Assembly (NCBI GenBank): GCA_036927565.1
Contig: JAYESD010000006.1
Coordinates: forward strand, 102,211,353-102,275,352
Direction of reading: 5' to 3'
Length of the DNA stretch: 64,000 bases
DNA from: Tuctoria greenei
Lineage: Eukaryota; Streptophyta; Magnoliopsida; Poales; Poaceae
The position numbers and the translations under genes are program-made. Shown here piece by piece: positions 9,847-22,836 of the stretch. The stretch's first letter is position 1. Every line of letters begins with the position of its first letter. The notes below the pieces were generated by a model. The model ran no database searches. It was not told the DNA's origin and saw nothing but the letters and a program-made list of their open reading frames with translations.

Positions 9847-12800
9847 TGTGGGGACCATAGTCCACACTTTCCAGGAATCGCATTGGGTGGTGCCGTGCGA
9901 TGCGACACCCAACAAAACACATGTAAAGGAACGCGTATTACATACATAATTTGCTGAAATTTACAAAGATGTTCAGTCTACAATTAGATTATAAAAATAA
10001 ACTACAGCAGAAGATAAGTGTACAACTCTCGTACTCGAATCTAATAAGCAAAAGAGAAGCCGTCCAGCCCACGGGTGCTCCTCACTAGCCATGAAGATCA
10101 AACTGCAGCGGCGTGGTTCCCACATGAGTATTTCACTCAGAGAGTCCCGAGTCTCATCGGACAACCATAAGCATAAGCACAGAGGTTAGTACCTGCAAAA
10201 CAACTTATATAGAAACCATGAGCACGAAGGCTCAGCAAGACTTAACTGTCTCACATAAACATGAAACTTTACATGAGGGTAAAGACATGAACATAGGATG
10301 GCAGATTTGCATAATGGAGTCGCCTAAATGTGGGTCCTTATTTCCAGATTTATAGCAGCAGCTTAAACCTTGTGCGGGACAACATCATAACTCCACAATC
10401 AAACAAGAAATGCTTCATCATGATGCTGCATGCCCAAGGTGGAAAATAAATTTAGTGAGCACTATACTAGTATATACAACATAGCAATACCATGATAATA
10501 TAATGTTCATATCAGCAACAATTAATCCTCATCTCAAGTGCAAGTATTACTACGTCACAACTCAGTGAACAAGTGGTACTTATATCCATAAGGGACGGTG
10601 ATTCGAATCAATGATACCCGGAATACACGACACGTACGCTCGTACTGGAAGTCACATATGTGCACTCCACGGACGTCGTACGCAGCCACCTTTCTCAAGT
10701 TCCACCCAAGTTGAATCGATTCAATCGTCTAGGATAGTATTCCCACTCACGGTGCACCCTTCCGATGTGAAGATGTCGTTAGCAATTTTCCGTCTACTGT
10801 GTTGCGGCCGAAAGCCTGAGGCGATCGAAAAAATCTCAACAAAATCTTCCCAAGGTACATCGGTTTCCTGGACCCCATATATACCGTATGACTCCTGTAC
10901 AGTTCAAACTTGCTCAGCTGGGCGGCATACGGATCGGTCCTTAACCAACACAAGCAGGGCTACGCACCCAAGACTATGTCTTTCTGCATCCTAAGCCCTT
11001 GCTCGGTCTCATTTTCAGCTTACTACTCCATTTTCTTTGAACCAATCCTGTGTGAAAAGTCCTTTGCCATGTGAGTAGATTCCAACTACTCGACTTCTAC
11101 CGAATCCTATCCAATATTTAGCATAGCATAATCTACACGAGGACATAACAACTATCCAAATACTCTGTGGGTTGATCTGGTCATGCAAGTGAAATTTTAA
11201 TCACCTTAGTGCTAATGCACATAACTCACCCTAGACATAGGTGATACAAATCAAAATTTTGTAATAGCGATTAAATGCAAACCGGGGCTTGTCTGGTTGC
11301 GATACGGTACCAAAGTTAATGTCTAGGGGGATGACTTCCAGTAACTCTAGGGTGCTCTTGAGCTCGGCAACTAATCGATATGCAAAGAATTGTGCAAGTT
11401 AATGAATACTGTTATTATGTTATAGCTCAAAGGAAAGACAGTTAAGTATATGAATTTATGCCCAATGGTTCTGGACATTTTACAGGAGACATTAGGTACT
11501 ATGGGTGAGCTTCTGGACAAAATTGGGATCAATCCAATGAAGTTACAGTTGTATAAAATTCAATAAATTTAAACACTTCCAAGAATTTTGAGGAAAAACT
11601 CTGTAGATTTGGCATGGCAAAAAGTTTGTTTTGGATTTATAGGAGGTCAAGAGTGACTCAAAAAAATTGGTTTCATAATTTTTTGAGCATCCCAGTGTGA
11701 GATATTGAATTTACGAATTTGGATAATTTTCTGAAAAGTCTTTGGACATTTTGGATTTTTCAGGTACATAGAGATTGGAAACACAATTTGGCTATTCAAA
11801 TGAACTAAAATTGAACTGAAATTTTTAATGGAACTCAAGGGAATTATTTGAAATGATGTGGACAAATTTGAGAATTTTTGAATGAACGGAGCACCAGTGA
11901 CTAATTCCAATGTCATTTTGTTTATGGAATTATTGAGATTAATTTATGGATTTTCATACAGATCCAAGTGAACCACTGTAAATTATTCTTCATTCTCGTT
12001 CTATGAAAATTAATTTGGGAATTTTTGGACAACTATACTACCAGATATGGATTTTCAAATTTAGAGCAATTTTTGGAATAAAATTCCAATGGGAAACATT
12101 TGAATAAAGGCTCGGCCCATAGGATTTAAACTAACCAATGAAACAGAGGCCACACCGTGCTACTGAGTAATTTTGACATAGCCGCATGAGATCTAGATGC
12201 CACAAAGGATCAGAAGGGGAAGGCGGGAAGCTGACAGACAGGCCCCAGAAGGGGGTCGTCTTCCACCTCGCGCCATCGGCACTCGAGCGCGGCGCGTGGC
12301 GTTGTCCGACGGCGGTCACTCGCCGGCAGCCATTCTAGGGCACACCGGCCCTCTAAACTCGCCGCCCCTATCTAGAATCTGACATAGAACACAATGGTAG
12401 GGCTCTCGACAGCGATTGGCGGTCGGAGATGTGGTCTCGACGGTGGCAGGCGGAGCTAGGGTTTCGGCGAAAACGAATTCGCCTCGGCAAGGGCTAAAAC
12501 AACTCGCTAAATGATCGAAGAGCATCCTGGGATCATGAGGGTGACCAAAACGAACTACTATTGAGGTGGAAATGGCCGCAAATACAAGTTCGGCGGCGAC
12601 CCGCGACTTTTCAACTGGCGGTCGCAAGAACTCCAATTTCTAGGCTTAGTCGATAACTTTTGGGCCTTTTTTGGAAGGATGTGCGCTAGAATGTGTAGAG
12701 TCTACTTGCTAAGCAAATCTATGAATGATGGCACGTGCAAACTGAATTTGGATGAAGAACCGGGGCGTGCAAAAGAACTATGCGTCGGTTCTATGCGGAA

Positions 12801-13801
12801 CACCTGAGCTACAAGCTATGACAAGAGCTGAAAGTTGCGAGCAGGAACTAGACATGATTGCGAACCTTTTTCCTTAAAGGATCAAAGCTTTATAGTGGCC
12901 GTAGCTGCAGTTCCACGGAGCAGCAGAGGACCTCCCCGCGGCCTTCCCGTCGGCGGCGAGAAAACCTTGAAATACAACCAAAACAAGGCATGAAACAATG
13001 AACCAATTGTTGGATAATATGGAGAGGAAGGTTGTGCCACTTTTCTATGTTTGCACCTCGGCGCAACATGGGCTCAATCGCCAGCAAGATCGAAGAACAG
13101 AGAGGGCAGTGCTCTTGCTCGCAGGAGAGGGAAACGAGAGCGAGAGAGCCGTACGTCGTTCCTCACGGTTGGAAAAGGATCAGGGGATGGAGTATATGGA
13201 TCAGGGCGCCTTGAAGTCGAGGATGTGAGCTGGAGAGGGCAGCTCGCGTGCCGTCGCGCGGGGGCATGCAGCTCTCGCACTGGTGTGAGCAGCGGCCTCT
13301 GTTTTTCGGCTGCACGTGGGTAGAAGCTGACCAGTGGGTCGCACCAGCCACCTCAATGTACAGCTCACTTGTAAATTCAATTTAAAATAGTAAATGAGCT
13401 CAAAAAATTGTGAAACTTCGTGGATAAGTCAGGCAAGTCATGCTGTTCATGATGGTGTGTTCAAATCTCATGTAAGTTCGAACAGAATTCAAAATTTGAA
13501 TTTAAATATGGCTTTAATTTGCTATGCATCTCAAATAAAATAGCAAATGAAGTTCAAAAATCTTGGAACTTGGAAGTTAATTATTTTGAACCAAAAGAGA
13601 CCTCTGGAAAAATTTGGAATCCGTTGGTCAACTCAAATCTTCATGTTAACTTCATTTGAACATTAGTTAAGCTTTTTTTCTGAATTCCCTCATTTAGAGT
13701 TTGAATAAATTTGTTTTTTTCATATCCTTTTTAATTATTTTTATCATTCAAAACTTTTAGTCCAAACTGTAGTTTGCATTATAGAAATTAGGGCTTTTAC
13801 A
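9847..13801 (-). repeat. Gypsy LTR without internal region, copy 1 (3955 bp)
   Basis: The plus strand starts TGTGGGGACC and ends GCTTTTACA, so the LTR on the minus strand runs TGTAAAAGCCC to CCCCACA. The same ends occur in the LTRs at 15858, 23685 and 58068. Next to it there is neither a PBS (TGGTATCAGAGC) nor a polypurine tract, so it is a solo LTR or recombination product. Its flanks are TCAA on the left and TAGGG on the right, with no target duplication. It contains a GC-rich stretch (about 12190-12500) and AT-rich ends. Several short ORFs run through it, and none looks real. Confidence 0.87.
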
Positions 13802-14370
13802 TAGGGCATCGGTCATATGAGCGTCGGTTGCTTAAAGAAACTGACACCCTTACCTAAAAGCGTCAGTCAACCGACGCACGTAGCCGACGAAATAGATTGG
13901 ACGCCTTTAATCTGTAAATGTGTCGGGGCCGATGCATTTAACCGTTATGTGCGTCGGTTTCCAGGAGCCAACGCTCTTAGAGTTAAATGAGTCGGCCATA
14001 GGAACTGACGCAGTTACTGCACTTAAGAGCGTCGGTTCCACCATACCGATGCACTTAAAGTGACACGTGGCAAGCGTACCGAGCGCCACTTTGAGCGTCA
14101 GTACAGCCCAAACCGACGCTCTTAATCCACTTAAGTGTGTCAGTCGAGAAAGACCGACACATTTACATCGCCACGTGGGCAGCGTACAGAAGGCGACTAT
14201 GGGCATCAGTTTACCCAAAACCGACACACATAACATATGTTTTTTTTTAAAAAAAACAGCCTATTTCTTCTCCCTCCTTGGCCGTGGAGCCTCCACTATA
14301 CAGCCACAACAGTATGTACTTAATTATACAAAAAAAATCATCATCGTCGCTGTTGTCCCACACAATGGAG

Positions 14371-15857
14371 CTACATGACCATCATTGATAAATGTATCAT
14401 CGTCGTCGTCATCTCATTTTCTGATGCAACTCCATCTACCTCAAACCGATCACCTGACATTGTCATTAGAAGAGTGGAACCATCACCGCTTGCTCCCTCA
14501 TTCATAGCCCATGCGGTCGTATCCTCATTTATGTGTGGCATCATATTGATATTAGTAAGCAGATCATCATGAAATGTCTCAGCCTCAATCGTCTCAGTCA
14601 CATTATTTTCACTGTGTCCATGGGGCATGGCAAAAAGGGTCTTGTGGCTTCGTTTTAACAATCGTAGCCCATTTAGGTTGCTTCACACTTGGAACATAAA
14701 AAACTTGTTCAGTTCGGGTGGCTAGAATGTAAGGCTCAAACTGGAATCAATAAAGAGTAGTGTCAACATCTATCATTTCGTATTGATCCTTTTTGTAGCC
14801 TCTGCTTTGGTTCTGGCTGCTTCCAAATGGCCGATCAAAGCATTCACATTGAAATAACAGAACCTCTTGATTTTTTTTTTCAAAATCAATAGCAATCATT
14901 TTTTTTATTACTCCAAACCAATCATGATCAGTGCCCCGAACAACAATACCACTATTTTGGGTCCGTAAAACTTTTTCTACATCTCCAGTTCGAAAGAAGA
15001 AGCCATTGATGAATGATCGACTAAAAAAACGTGCCCGACGATCAGATGCTCTAGATAATGCATACAAATAATCGGTTACTTTGCCTTCTTTGTGTAATGT
15101 CGTAATATGTACACATTAGTATAACAGGGGTCATCGACAAACCAATTTTAGAACACATATTTATGTTCAATATTTCATCAAAGTAACAACTCACATGTAC
15201 TTTCTTGTTCCTGAAACCAATTAACAAACTCATCTCTATGGCGTTTCTCAACATCACGAGAATGAATCTTTTTCATTTCCTCAATATGCTCACTGAAAAG
15301 GGTACTAAATTAAATTAGCCATCTACAACAAGAAATATATATACTATAGAACATCTTGGTTATACATTACTACTTGATCCATAGAGCGGCCTCTTCAACG
15401 TTAGTAATAAGATAATGCTAGATGTTATGTAGTTCCACTATAGTAAGTTGGTCCCATTTTTACCCTTTTTCAGAATGATTAACTTCTGTAAATATGTTAG
15501 AATTATCAACAGAAGGTTCATTTGTAGCTGCAGCTTCATGATGTTCTGGCCTATTACGCTTGGTGCTGATGTTATCCAAAAACTACTACAAGAAGCATAC
15601 ACTCTTCGGCAATATATCCCTCAGCTATAGAACCCACCGGGTGAGCTTTGTTACGTACATACCTCTTCAATGTACCAAGGTACCTCTCAATTGGATACAT
15701 CCATCTGTAAGAAGCAGGTCCACTGAACCGAGCTTCTTCGGAAAGATGGGTTGGAAGATGTACCATGATATCAAAGAAAGCGGGAGGAAGCAACGTCTCA
15801 AGCTTATAAATTGTTTCAGGAATTTGTTTTCTCATCTTCACTACAAGAATTCATCAA
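14371..15857 (-). pseudogene. CACTA transposase (TNP2 family) C-terminal fragment, copy 2
   Basis: The same content as the copy in unit 1: a DUF4218-like block at about 15841-15580, then a DUF4216-like block at 15067-14747 that is open here over 106 codons, then a tail to 14371. It contains FINGFFFRTGDVEKVLRTQNSG and HDWFGVIKK-like motifs that are characteristic of DUF4216. Both copies share a TGA where relatives probably have Trp, so that defect predates the duplication. It is truncated at the LTR border at 15858. Confidence 0.8.
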
Positions 15858-18800
15858 TGTGGGGACCAGAGTCCACACTTTCCAGGAATCGCATTGGATG
15901 GTGCCGTGCGATGCGACACCCAACAAAACACATGTAAAGGAACATGTATTACATACATAATTTGCTGAAATTTACAAAGATGTTCAGTCTACAATTAGAT
16001 TATAAAAATAAACTACAACAGAAGATAATATTACAACTCTCGTGCTCGAATCTAATAACCAAAAGAGAAGCCGTCCAGCCCACGGGTGCTCCTCACTAGC
16101 CACGAAGATCAAACTCCAGCGGCGTGGTTCTTACATGAGTATTTCACTCGGAGAGTCCCGAGTCTCATCGGACAACCATAAGCATAAACACAGAGGTTAG
16201 TACCTGCAAAACAACTTATATAGAAACCATGAGCACGAAGGCTTAGCAATACTTAACTGTCTCACATAAACATGAAACTTTACATGAGGGTAAAGACATG
16301 AACATAGGATGGCAGATTTGCATAATGAACTCGTCTAAATGTGGGTCCTTATTTTCAGATTTATAGCAGCAGCTTAAACCTTGTGCGGGACAACATCATA
16401 ACTCCACAATCAAACAAGAAATGCTTCATCACGATGCTGCATGCCCAAGGTGGAAAATAAATTTAGTGAGCACTATACTAGTATATAGAACATAGCAATA
16501 CCCTGATAATATAATGTTCATATCAGCAACAATTAATCCTCATCTCAAAAGCAAGTATTACTACGTCACAACTCGGTGAACAAGTGGTACTTATATCCAA
16601 AAGGGACGGTGATTCGAGTCAATGATACCCGGAATACACGACAAACACGCCCGTACTGGAAGTCACGTATGTGCACTCCACGGACGTCGTACGCAGCCAC
16701 CTTTCTCAAGTTCCACCCAAGTTGAATCGATTCAATCGTCTAGGACAGTATTCCCACTCACGGTGCACCCTTCCAATGTGAAGATGTCGTTAGCAATTTT
16801 CCGTCTACTGTGTTGCGGCCGAAAGCCTGAGGCGATCGAATAAATCTCAACAAAATCTTCCCAAGGTACATCGGTTTCCTGGACCCCATATATCCAGTAT
16901 GACTCCTGTACAGTTCAAACTTGCTCAGCAGGGTGGCATACGGATCGGTCCTTAACCAACACAAGCAGGGCTACGCACCCAAGACTATGACTTTCTGCAT
17001 CCTAAGCCCTTGTTCGGTCTCATTTTCAGCTTACTACTCCATTTTCTTTGAACCAATCCTGTGTGAAAAGTCCTTTGCCATGTGAGTAGATTCCAACTAC
17101 TCGACTTCTACCGAATCCTATCCAATATTTAGCGTAGCATAATCTACACAAGGACTTAACAACTATCCAAATACTCCGTGGGTTGATCTGGTCATGCAAG
17201 TGAATTTTTAATCACCTTAGTCCTAATGCACATAACTCACCCTAGACATAGGTGATACAAATCAAAATTTTGTAATAGCGATTAAATGCAAACCGGGGCT
17301 TGTCTGGTTGCGATACAGTATCAAAGTTAATATCTAGAGGGATGACTTCCAGTAACTCTGGGGTGCTCTTGAGCTCGGCAACTAATCGATATGCAAAGAA
17401 TTATGCAAGTTAATGAATATCGTTATTATGTTATAGCTCAAAGGAAAGACAGTTAAATATATGAATTTAAGCCCAATGGTTCTGTACATTTTACAGGAGG
17501 CATTAGGTACTATGGGTGAGCTTCTGGACAAAATTGGGATCAATCCAATGAAGTTACAGTTGTATAAAATTCAATAAACTTAAACACTTCCCAGAATTTT
17601 GAGGAAAAACTCTGTAGATTTGGCATGGCCAAAAGTTTGCTTTGGATTTATAGGAGGTCAAGAGTGACTCAAAAAAATTGGTTTCATAATTTTTTGAGCA
17701 TCCTACTGTGAGATATTGAATTTACGAATTTGGATAATTTTCTGAAAAGTCTTTGGACATTTTGGAATTTTGAGGTACATAGAGATTGGAAACACAATTT
17801 GGCTATTCAAATGAACTAAAATTGAACTGACATTTTTAATGGAACTCAAGGGAATTATTTGAAATGATGTGGACAAATTTGAGAATTTTTGAATGAACGG
17901 AGCACCAGTGACTAATTCCAATATCATTTTGTTTATGGAATTATTGAGATTAATTTATGGATTTTCATACAGATCCAAGTGCACCACTGTAAATTATTCT
18001 TCATTCTGGTTCTATCAAAATTAATTTGGGAATTTTTGGACAACTATACTACGAGATATGGATTTTCAAATTTGGAGCAATTTTTGGAATAAAATTCCAA
18101 TGGGAAACATTTGAATAAAGGATCGGCCCACAGGGTTTAAACTAACCAATGAAACGGAGGCCACACCGTGCTACTGAGTAATTTTGACATAGCCGCACGA
18201 GATCTAGACGCCACAAAGGATCAGAAGGGGAGGGCGGGAGGCTGACAGACAGGCCCCAGAAGGGGGTCGTCTTCCACCTCGCGCCATCCGCGCTCGAGCG
18301 CGGCGCGCGGCGGTGTCCGACAGCGGCCACTCGCCGGCAGCCATTCTAGGGCACACCGGCCCTCTAAACTCGCCACCCCTATCTAGAATCTGACGTAGAA
18401 CACAATGGTAGGGCTCCCAAAAGCGATTGGCGGTCGGAGATGTGGTCTCGACGGTGGCAGGCAGAGCTAGGGTTTCGGCAAAAACGAATTCGCCTCGGCA
18501 AGGGCTAAAACAACTCGCTAAATGATCGAAGGGCATCCTGGGATCATGAGGGTGACCAAAACGAACTACTATTGGGGTGGAAATGGTCGCAAATACAAGT
18601 TCGGCGGCGAACCGCGACTTTTCAACTGGCGGCCGCAAGAACTCCAATTTCTAGGCGTAGTCGATAACTTTTGGGTCTTTTTGGGAAGGATGTGCCCTAG
18701 AATGTGTAGAGTCTACTTGCTAAGCAAATCGAAGAACGATGGCACGTGCAAACCGAATTTGGATGAAGAACCGAGGCGAGCAAAGAACTATGCATCGGTT

Positions 18801-19811
18801 CTCCGCGGAACACCTGAGCTACAAGCTATGACAAGAGCTGAAAATTGCAAGCAGGAACTAGACATGATTGCGAAACTTTTTCCTTAAAGGATCGAAGCTT
18901 TATAATGGCCGTAGCTGCAGTTCCACGGAGCAGCAGAGGACCTCTCCGCGGCCTTCCCGTCGGCGGCGAGAAAACCTCGAAATACAACCAAAACAAGGCA
19001 TGAAACAATGAACCAATTGTTGGATAAGATGGAGAGGAAGGTTGTGCCACTTTTCTATGTTTGCACCTCGGCGCAACACGGGCTCAATCGCCGGCAAGAT
19101 CGAAGAACAGAGAGGGCAGTGCTCTTGCGCGCAGGAGAGGGAAACGAGAGCGAGAGAGCCATACGTCGTTCCTAACGGTTGGAAAAGGATCAAGGAAGGG
19201 AGTAGATGGATCAGGGCGCCTTGAAGTCGAGGATGTGAGCTGGAGAGGGCAGCTCGCGTGCCATCCCGCTGGGGCATGCAGCGCTCGCGCTGGTGTGAGC
19301 AGCGGCCTCTGTTTTTCGGCTGCACGTGGGTAGAAGCTGACCAGTGGGTCGCACCAGCCACCTCAATGTACAGCTCACTTGTAAATTCAATTTAAAATAG
19401 TAAATGAGCTCAAAAAATTGTGAAACTTCGTGGATAAGTCAGGCAAGTCATGCTGATCATGATGGTGTGTTCAAATCTCATGTAAGTTCGAACAGAATTC
19501 AAAATTTGAATTTAAATATGGATTTAATTTGCTATGCATCTCAATAAAATAGCAAATGAAGTTCAAAAATCTTGGAACTTGGAAGTTAATTATTTTGAAC
19601 CAAAAGAGACCTCTGGAAAAAATTGGAATCCATTGGTCAACTCAAATCTTCATGTTAACTTCATTTGAACATTAGTTAAGCTTTTTTGTTTGAATTCTCT
19701 CATTTGGAGTTTGAATAAATTTGTTTTTTTCATATCCTTTTTAATTATTTTTATCATTCAAAACTTTTAGTCCAAACTGAAGTTTGCATTACAGAAATTA
19801 GGGTTTTTACA
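15858..19811 (-). repeat. Gypsy LTR without internal region, copy 2 (3954 bp)
   Basis: The ends and flanks match copy 1: TCAA before TGTGGGG, TAGGG after TTTTTACA. No PBS or polypurine tract adjoins it. Identical flanks in copies 1 and 2 show that the LTR was duplicated together with its CACTA neighbour and was not inserted twice. Confidence 0.87.
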
Positions 19812-20470
19812 TAGGGCATCGGTCATATGAGCGTCGGTTGCTTAAAAAAACTGACACCCTTACCTAAAAGTGTCAGTCAACCAACGCACGTAGCCGACGA
19901 AATAGATCGGACGCCTTTAACCTGTAAATGTGTCGGGGCCGATATATTTAACCGTTATGTGCGTCGGTTTCCAGGAGCCGACGCTCTTAGAGTTAAATGA
20001 GTCGGCCATAGGAACTGACGCAGTTACTGCACTTAAGAGCGTCGGTTCTACCATACCAACGCACTTAAAGTGACAGGTGGCAAGCGTATCGAGCGCCACT
20101 TTGAGTGTTGGTACAGCCCAAACCGACGCTCTTAATCCACTTAAGTGCGTCAGTCGAGAAAGACCGACAGATTTACATCGCCACGTGGGCAGCGTACAGA
20201 AGGCGACTATGGGCATCAGTTTACCCAAAACCGATGCACATAACATATGTTTAAAAAAAACAGCCTATTTCCTCTCCCTCCTTGGCTGTGGAGCCTCCAC
20301 TATACAGCCACGACAGTACACAATTATACAGCAACAATAGACACGTTCACAAACACATTCACAGACAGTTCAAACAAAGCAATGTACACAAGTTTTAAAA
20401 TGTTTCAACCACAAGCACAACAGTACGAAAATGAGCAAACAAAATTCAAATATCGTCGTGGGAGCCTCCA

Positions 20471-20560
20471 CTTGCACGTCCTTTGCTCCCATCTCTTCCA
20501 CTCGCACGTCCTGCGCTCCCATCTCCTCCACTCGCACGTCATGCGGTCCCATCTCCCAAA
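20471..20560. repeat. 30-bp minisatellite, three units
   Basis: Three 30-bp units start at 20471, 20501 and 20531, each like CTCGCACGTCCTGCGCTCCC plus ATCTCCTCCA. On the minus strand they would encode a 10-residue unit resembling MGAQDVRVEE at the end of the transposase fragment. Confidence 0.85.
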
Positions 20561-22836
20561 TTTTCGCTAGAGAAGTCAGTAATCTCTTTAGCTGCAAATG
20601 CTTCTGCAATAAAACCCTCAACTCTTGCTTTCTTGCACACTGTAGCTCTAAGTTTCTTCAATTCTCTTTCTTGGCTATACATCCAACTGAATTGTGCATG
20701 ACCTGCTACCAATGCTTCACAATGTAAATGCACCAACAAATGTTGCATAACATTAATGAATCCAAGCGGGAACACTTTTTCCATCTTACATACAAGCACA
20801 ACAATTTCTTTCTCCCACCGCTGCATCATCTTTTTTTGACACTTCCTTAGCACAAATATGTCTATAAAAGTAGCTAAGTCAAGCAAACATCTTCCACAAA
20901 TCAGGTTTGAAATAGCCACGAAACATTACCAGTATAAATATCTCCATCATAATGTGGTAATCATGTCTCTTTAACCAATTCAGTTTACCTGTGTTGAGAT
21001 TAACACATCATTTTATGTTTGCAGCATAGCGGTTTGGAAACTTGAGTGCTTTTAACCAACCAAGTATTTGCTTTCTGTAGTCTGGTCTAACACAGTATGG
21101 AGCTCGTGGCCTACATTCATTTCTCCTTGCATTTGTTATAACCTCAAGACCAAGATGATCGCAAACATCAGCTAAGTCTTTCCTCACACTCAAATTATCT
21201 TTGGTTTTACCGGTAAAATCAAAACACATGCTTATGATGCTTTCAGCAACATTACGCTCCTAGTGCATCAAATCTATGTTGTGCGGTAAAAGCAACTCCT
21301 TTGCATATGGTTGCTCCCAAAGATAATATATGAGTCCAATTGTGTTATGTACCATACCCTTCGAAACCACCTTCAGCGGACACTTTTAGCTTTGCATGCC
21401 ATGCCATTTTTTGTTCACTTAGTAATCGACGAGGGGGTCCTTCTATAACACTTTCGCCTTTTCGTAATGATCGTGTATAACTCTTGAAAGGGTGGTTTGA
21501 AGGAAGGAATCGTCGATGGAAATCAAAGAAGTTGACTTTTCTTCCATACTTCAACCTGAAGGCATCGGTGTCAACCATACATATGGGGCAACACTATTTT
21601 CGATGGACACACCAACAAGCCCAAATGCCATATGCCAAAAAATCATGTACAGACCATAGATACGCGGCACGTAAAGTAAATTGACATTTCAGATGACTGT
21701 CATTTGCCTTGACACCTTGCCATAAATCTTTCAACACCGCAATGAACGGTTGCATAAACACATTGATTTTTGTCCTAGGATGTTTAGGACCAGGAATGAT
21801 AGCCGCGAGGAATATGTATCCTTCTTTCATGCACATGTTTGTAGGGAGATTGTAAGGCATGATAAAAATAGGCCAACAAGAGTATGGACTGTTACTTGTG
21901 CTGAATGGAGTGAAACCATCTGTTTACAACCCAAGAGGAACATTATGGATCTTAACCAAACTCCGGATCGAAATAGTGTAGAGCTTGCCATGCCACGCCA
22001 TTCGAAGGATGCACCATAATGTCATTGTCATCGCTCTCATGTAACCCTTCTGAATGCCACCTCATCTGCTTTGCTGTTTCATGACAAAGAAACAACCGTT
22101 TAAGTCTGGACGTGATAGGCATGTACCAAAGCTGTTTAACCAGTACCTTTGTACTTATTTCCTCTCCACCATCTTTGAAAAACTTCACATGTCTAGATGC
22201 TTTGCAATGCATACAATGAGTATCGTTTTGGGTTTCCTTCCAAAACAACATGCAATTATTCTCGCACACATTAATTTTCTCATAACTCATCCCTAGACCT
22301 TCCAAAATCTCCTTTGAGTGATATATGTCTTCCGACATCTTATGTTTTGATGGAAAGAGATCATTGATCATTGCAAAATTGAACTTAGACTTCAACCCCA
22401 TAAGTCGTGTGACCGCTTGCACAACGGTCACATTGGTGCCCTCATAAACTTTTTCATCCGCGGCGACAAGAAGCCTGTAAAACTTCTTCACCTCCTCTTG
22501 CAGTGACTGCTCTTCGTACTCTCAACCAACATCCGCCATCATCTCATCCATCCGATCTTCATTCTCATTTCCATCTGACTCACTAGCATGTTCCATCTCT
22601 CCATGCTCACGCAACACTAGATAGTGTGGCATAAATCCGTGCTTACAAAGGTGCATCTTCATTTGAGACCTCTCCAAACTTCGACGATTCTGGCACCTGC
22701 TACACGGACACTTCACAAAACGAGCACCACTGGGAAATGCTTGGTTCATGAACACATTTGGGATTTGTGCCCATTCCAAAGTGTACACACTATCTGAACT
22801 CCATCCATCATACATCACCTTACGGTCGTCACCCAA
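20539..22836 (-). pseudogene. CACTA transposase (TNP2 family), near full length, degenerate
   Basis: Homologous blocks run along the minus strand in the right order. They are a transposase-associated zinc region at 22836-22522 (CPCSRCQNRR and LCKHGF), the TNP2 N-terminal part at 22491-21952, and the TNP2 core with IPGPKHPRTKINVFMQP and FLAYGIWACW at 21860-21594. The next blocks are 21578-21345 (GRKVNFFDFHRRFLP), 21229-21008 (GKTKDNLSVRKDL), and a DUF4218-like block at 20919-20539 (FSWMYSQERELKKL). TNP2 is the catalytic transposase of plant CACTA transposons. Here it is split by several frameshifts and stops. No DUF4216 part was recognised after it, unlike in units 1 and 2. Confidence 0.83.

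Larger units (their letters stand above)
7798..13806. repeat. Tandem unit 1 (6009 bp): CACTA fragment plus gypsy LTR
   Basis: First copy of a direct tandem repeat. It starts CATCGGTCATATGAG and consists of a CACTA fragment (7798-9846), a complete minus-strand gypsy LTR (9847-13801) and TAGGG. The same start recurs at 13807 and 19817, giving periods of 6009 and 6010 bp. A sampled 290-bp stretch shows about 8 differences between units 1 and 2. The left edge of this unit was cut by the copia insertion at 7797. Confidence 0.93.
13807..19816. repeat. Tandem unit 2 (6010 bp): CACTA fragment plus gypsy LTR
   Basis: Second copy of the tandem unit, with the same internal junctions as unit 1: CACTA fragment 13807-15857, LTR 15858-19811 and TAGGG 19812-19816. 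Differences from unit 1 are mostly single-base changes and short homopolymer length changes. Confidence 0.93.
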
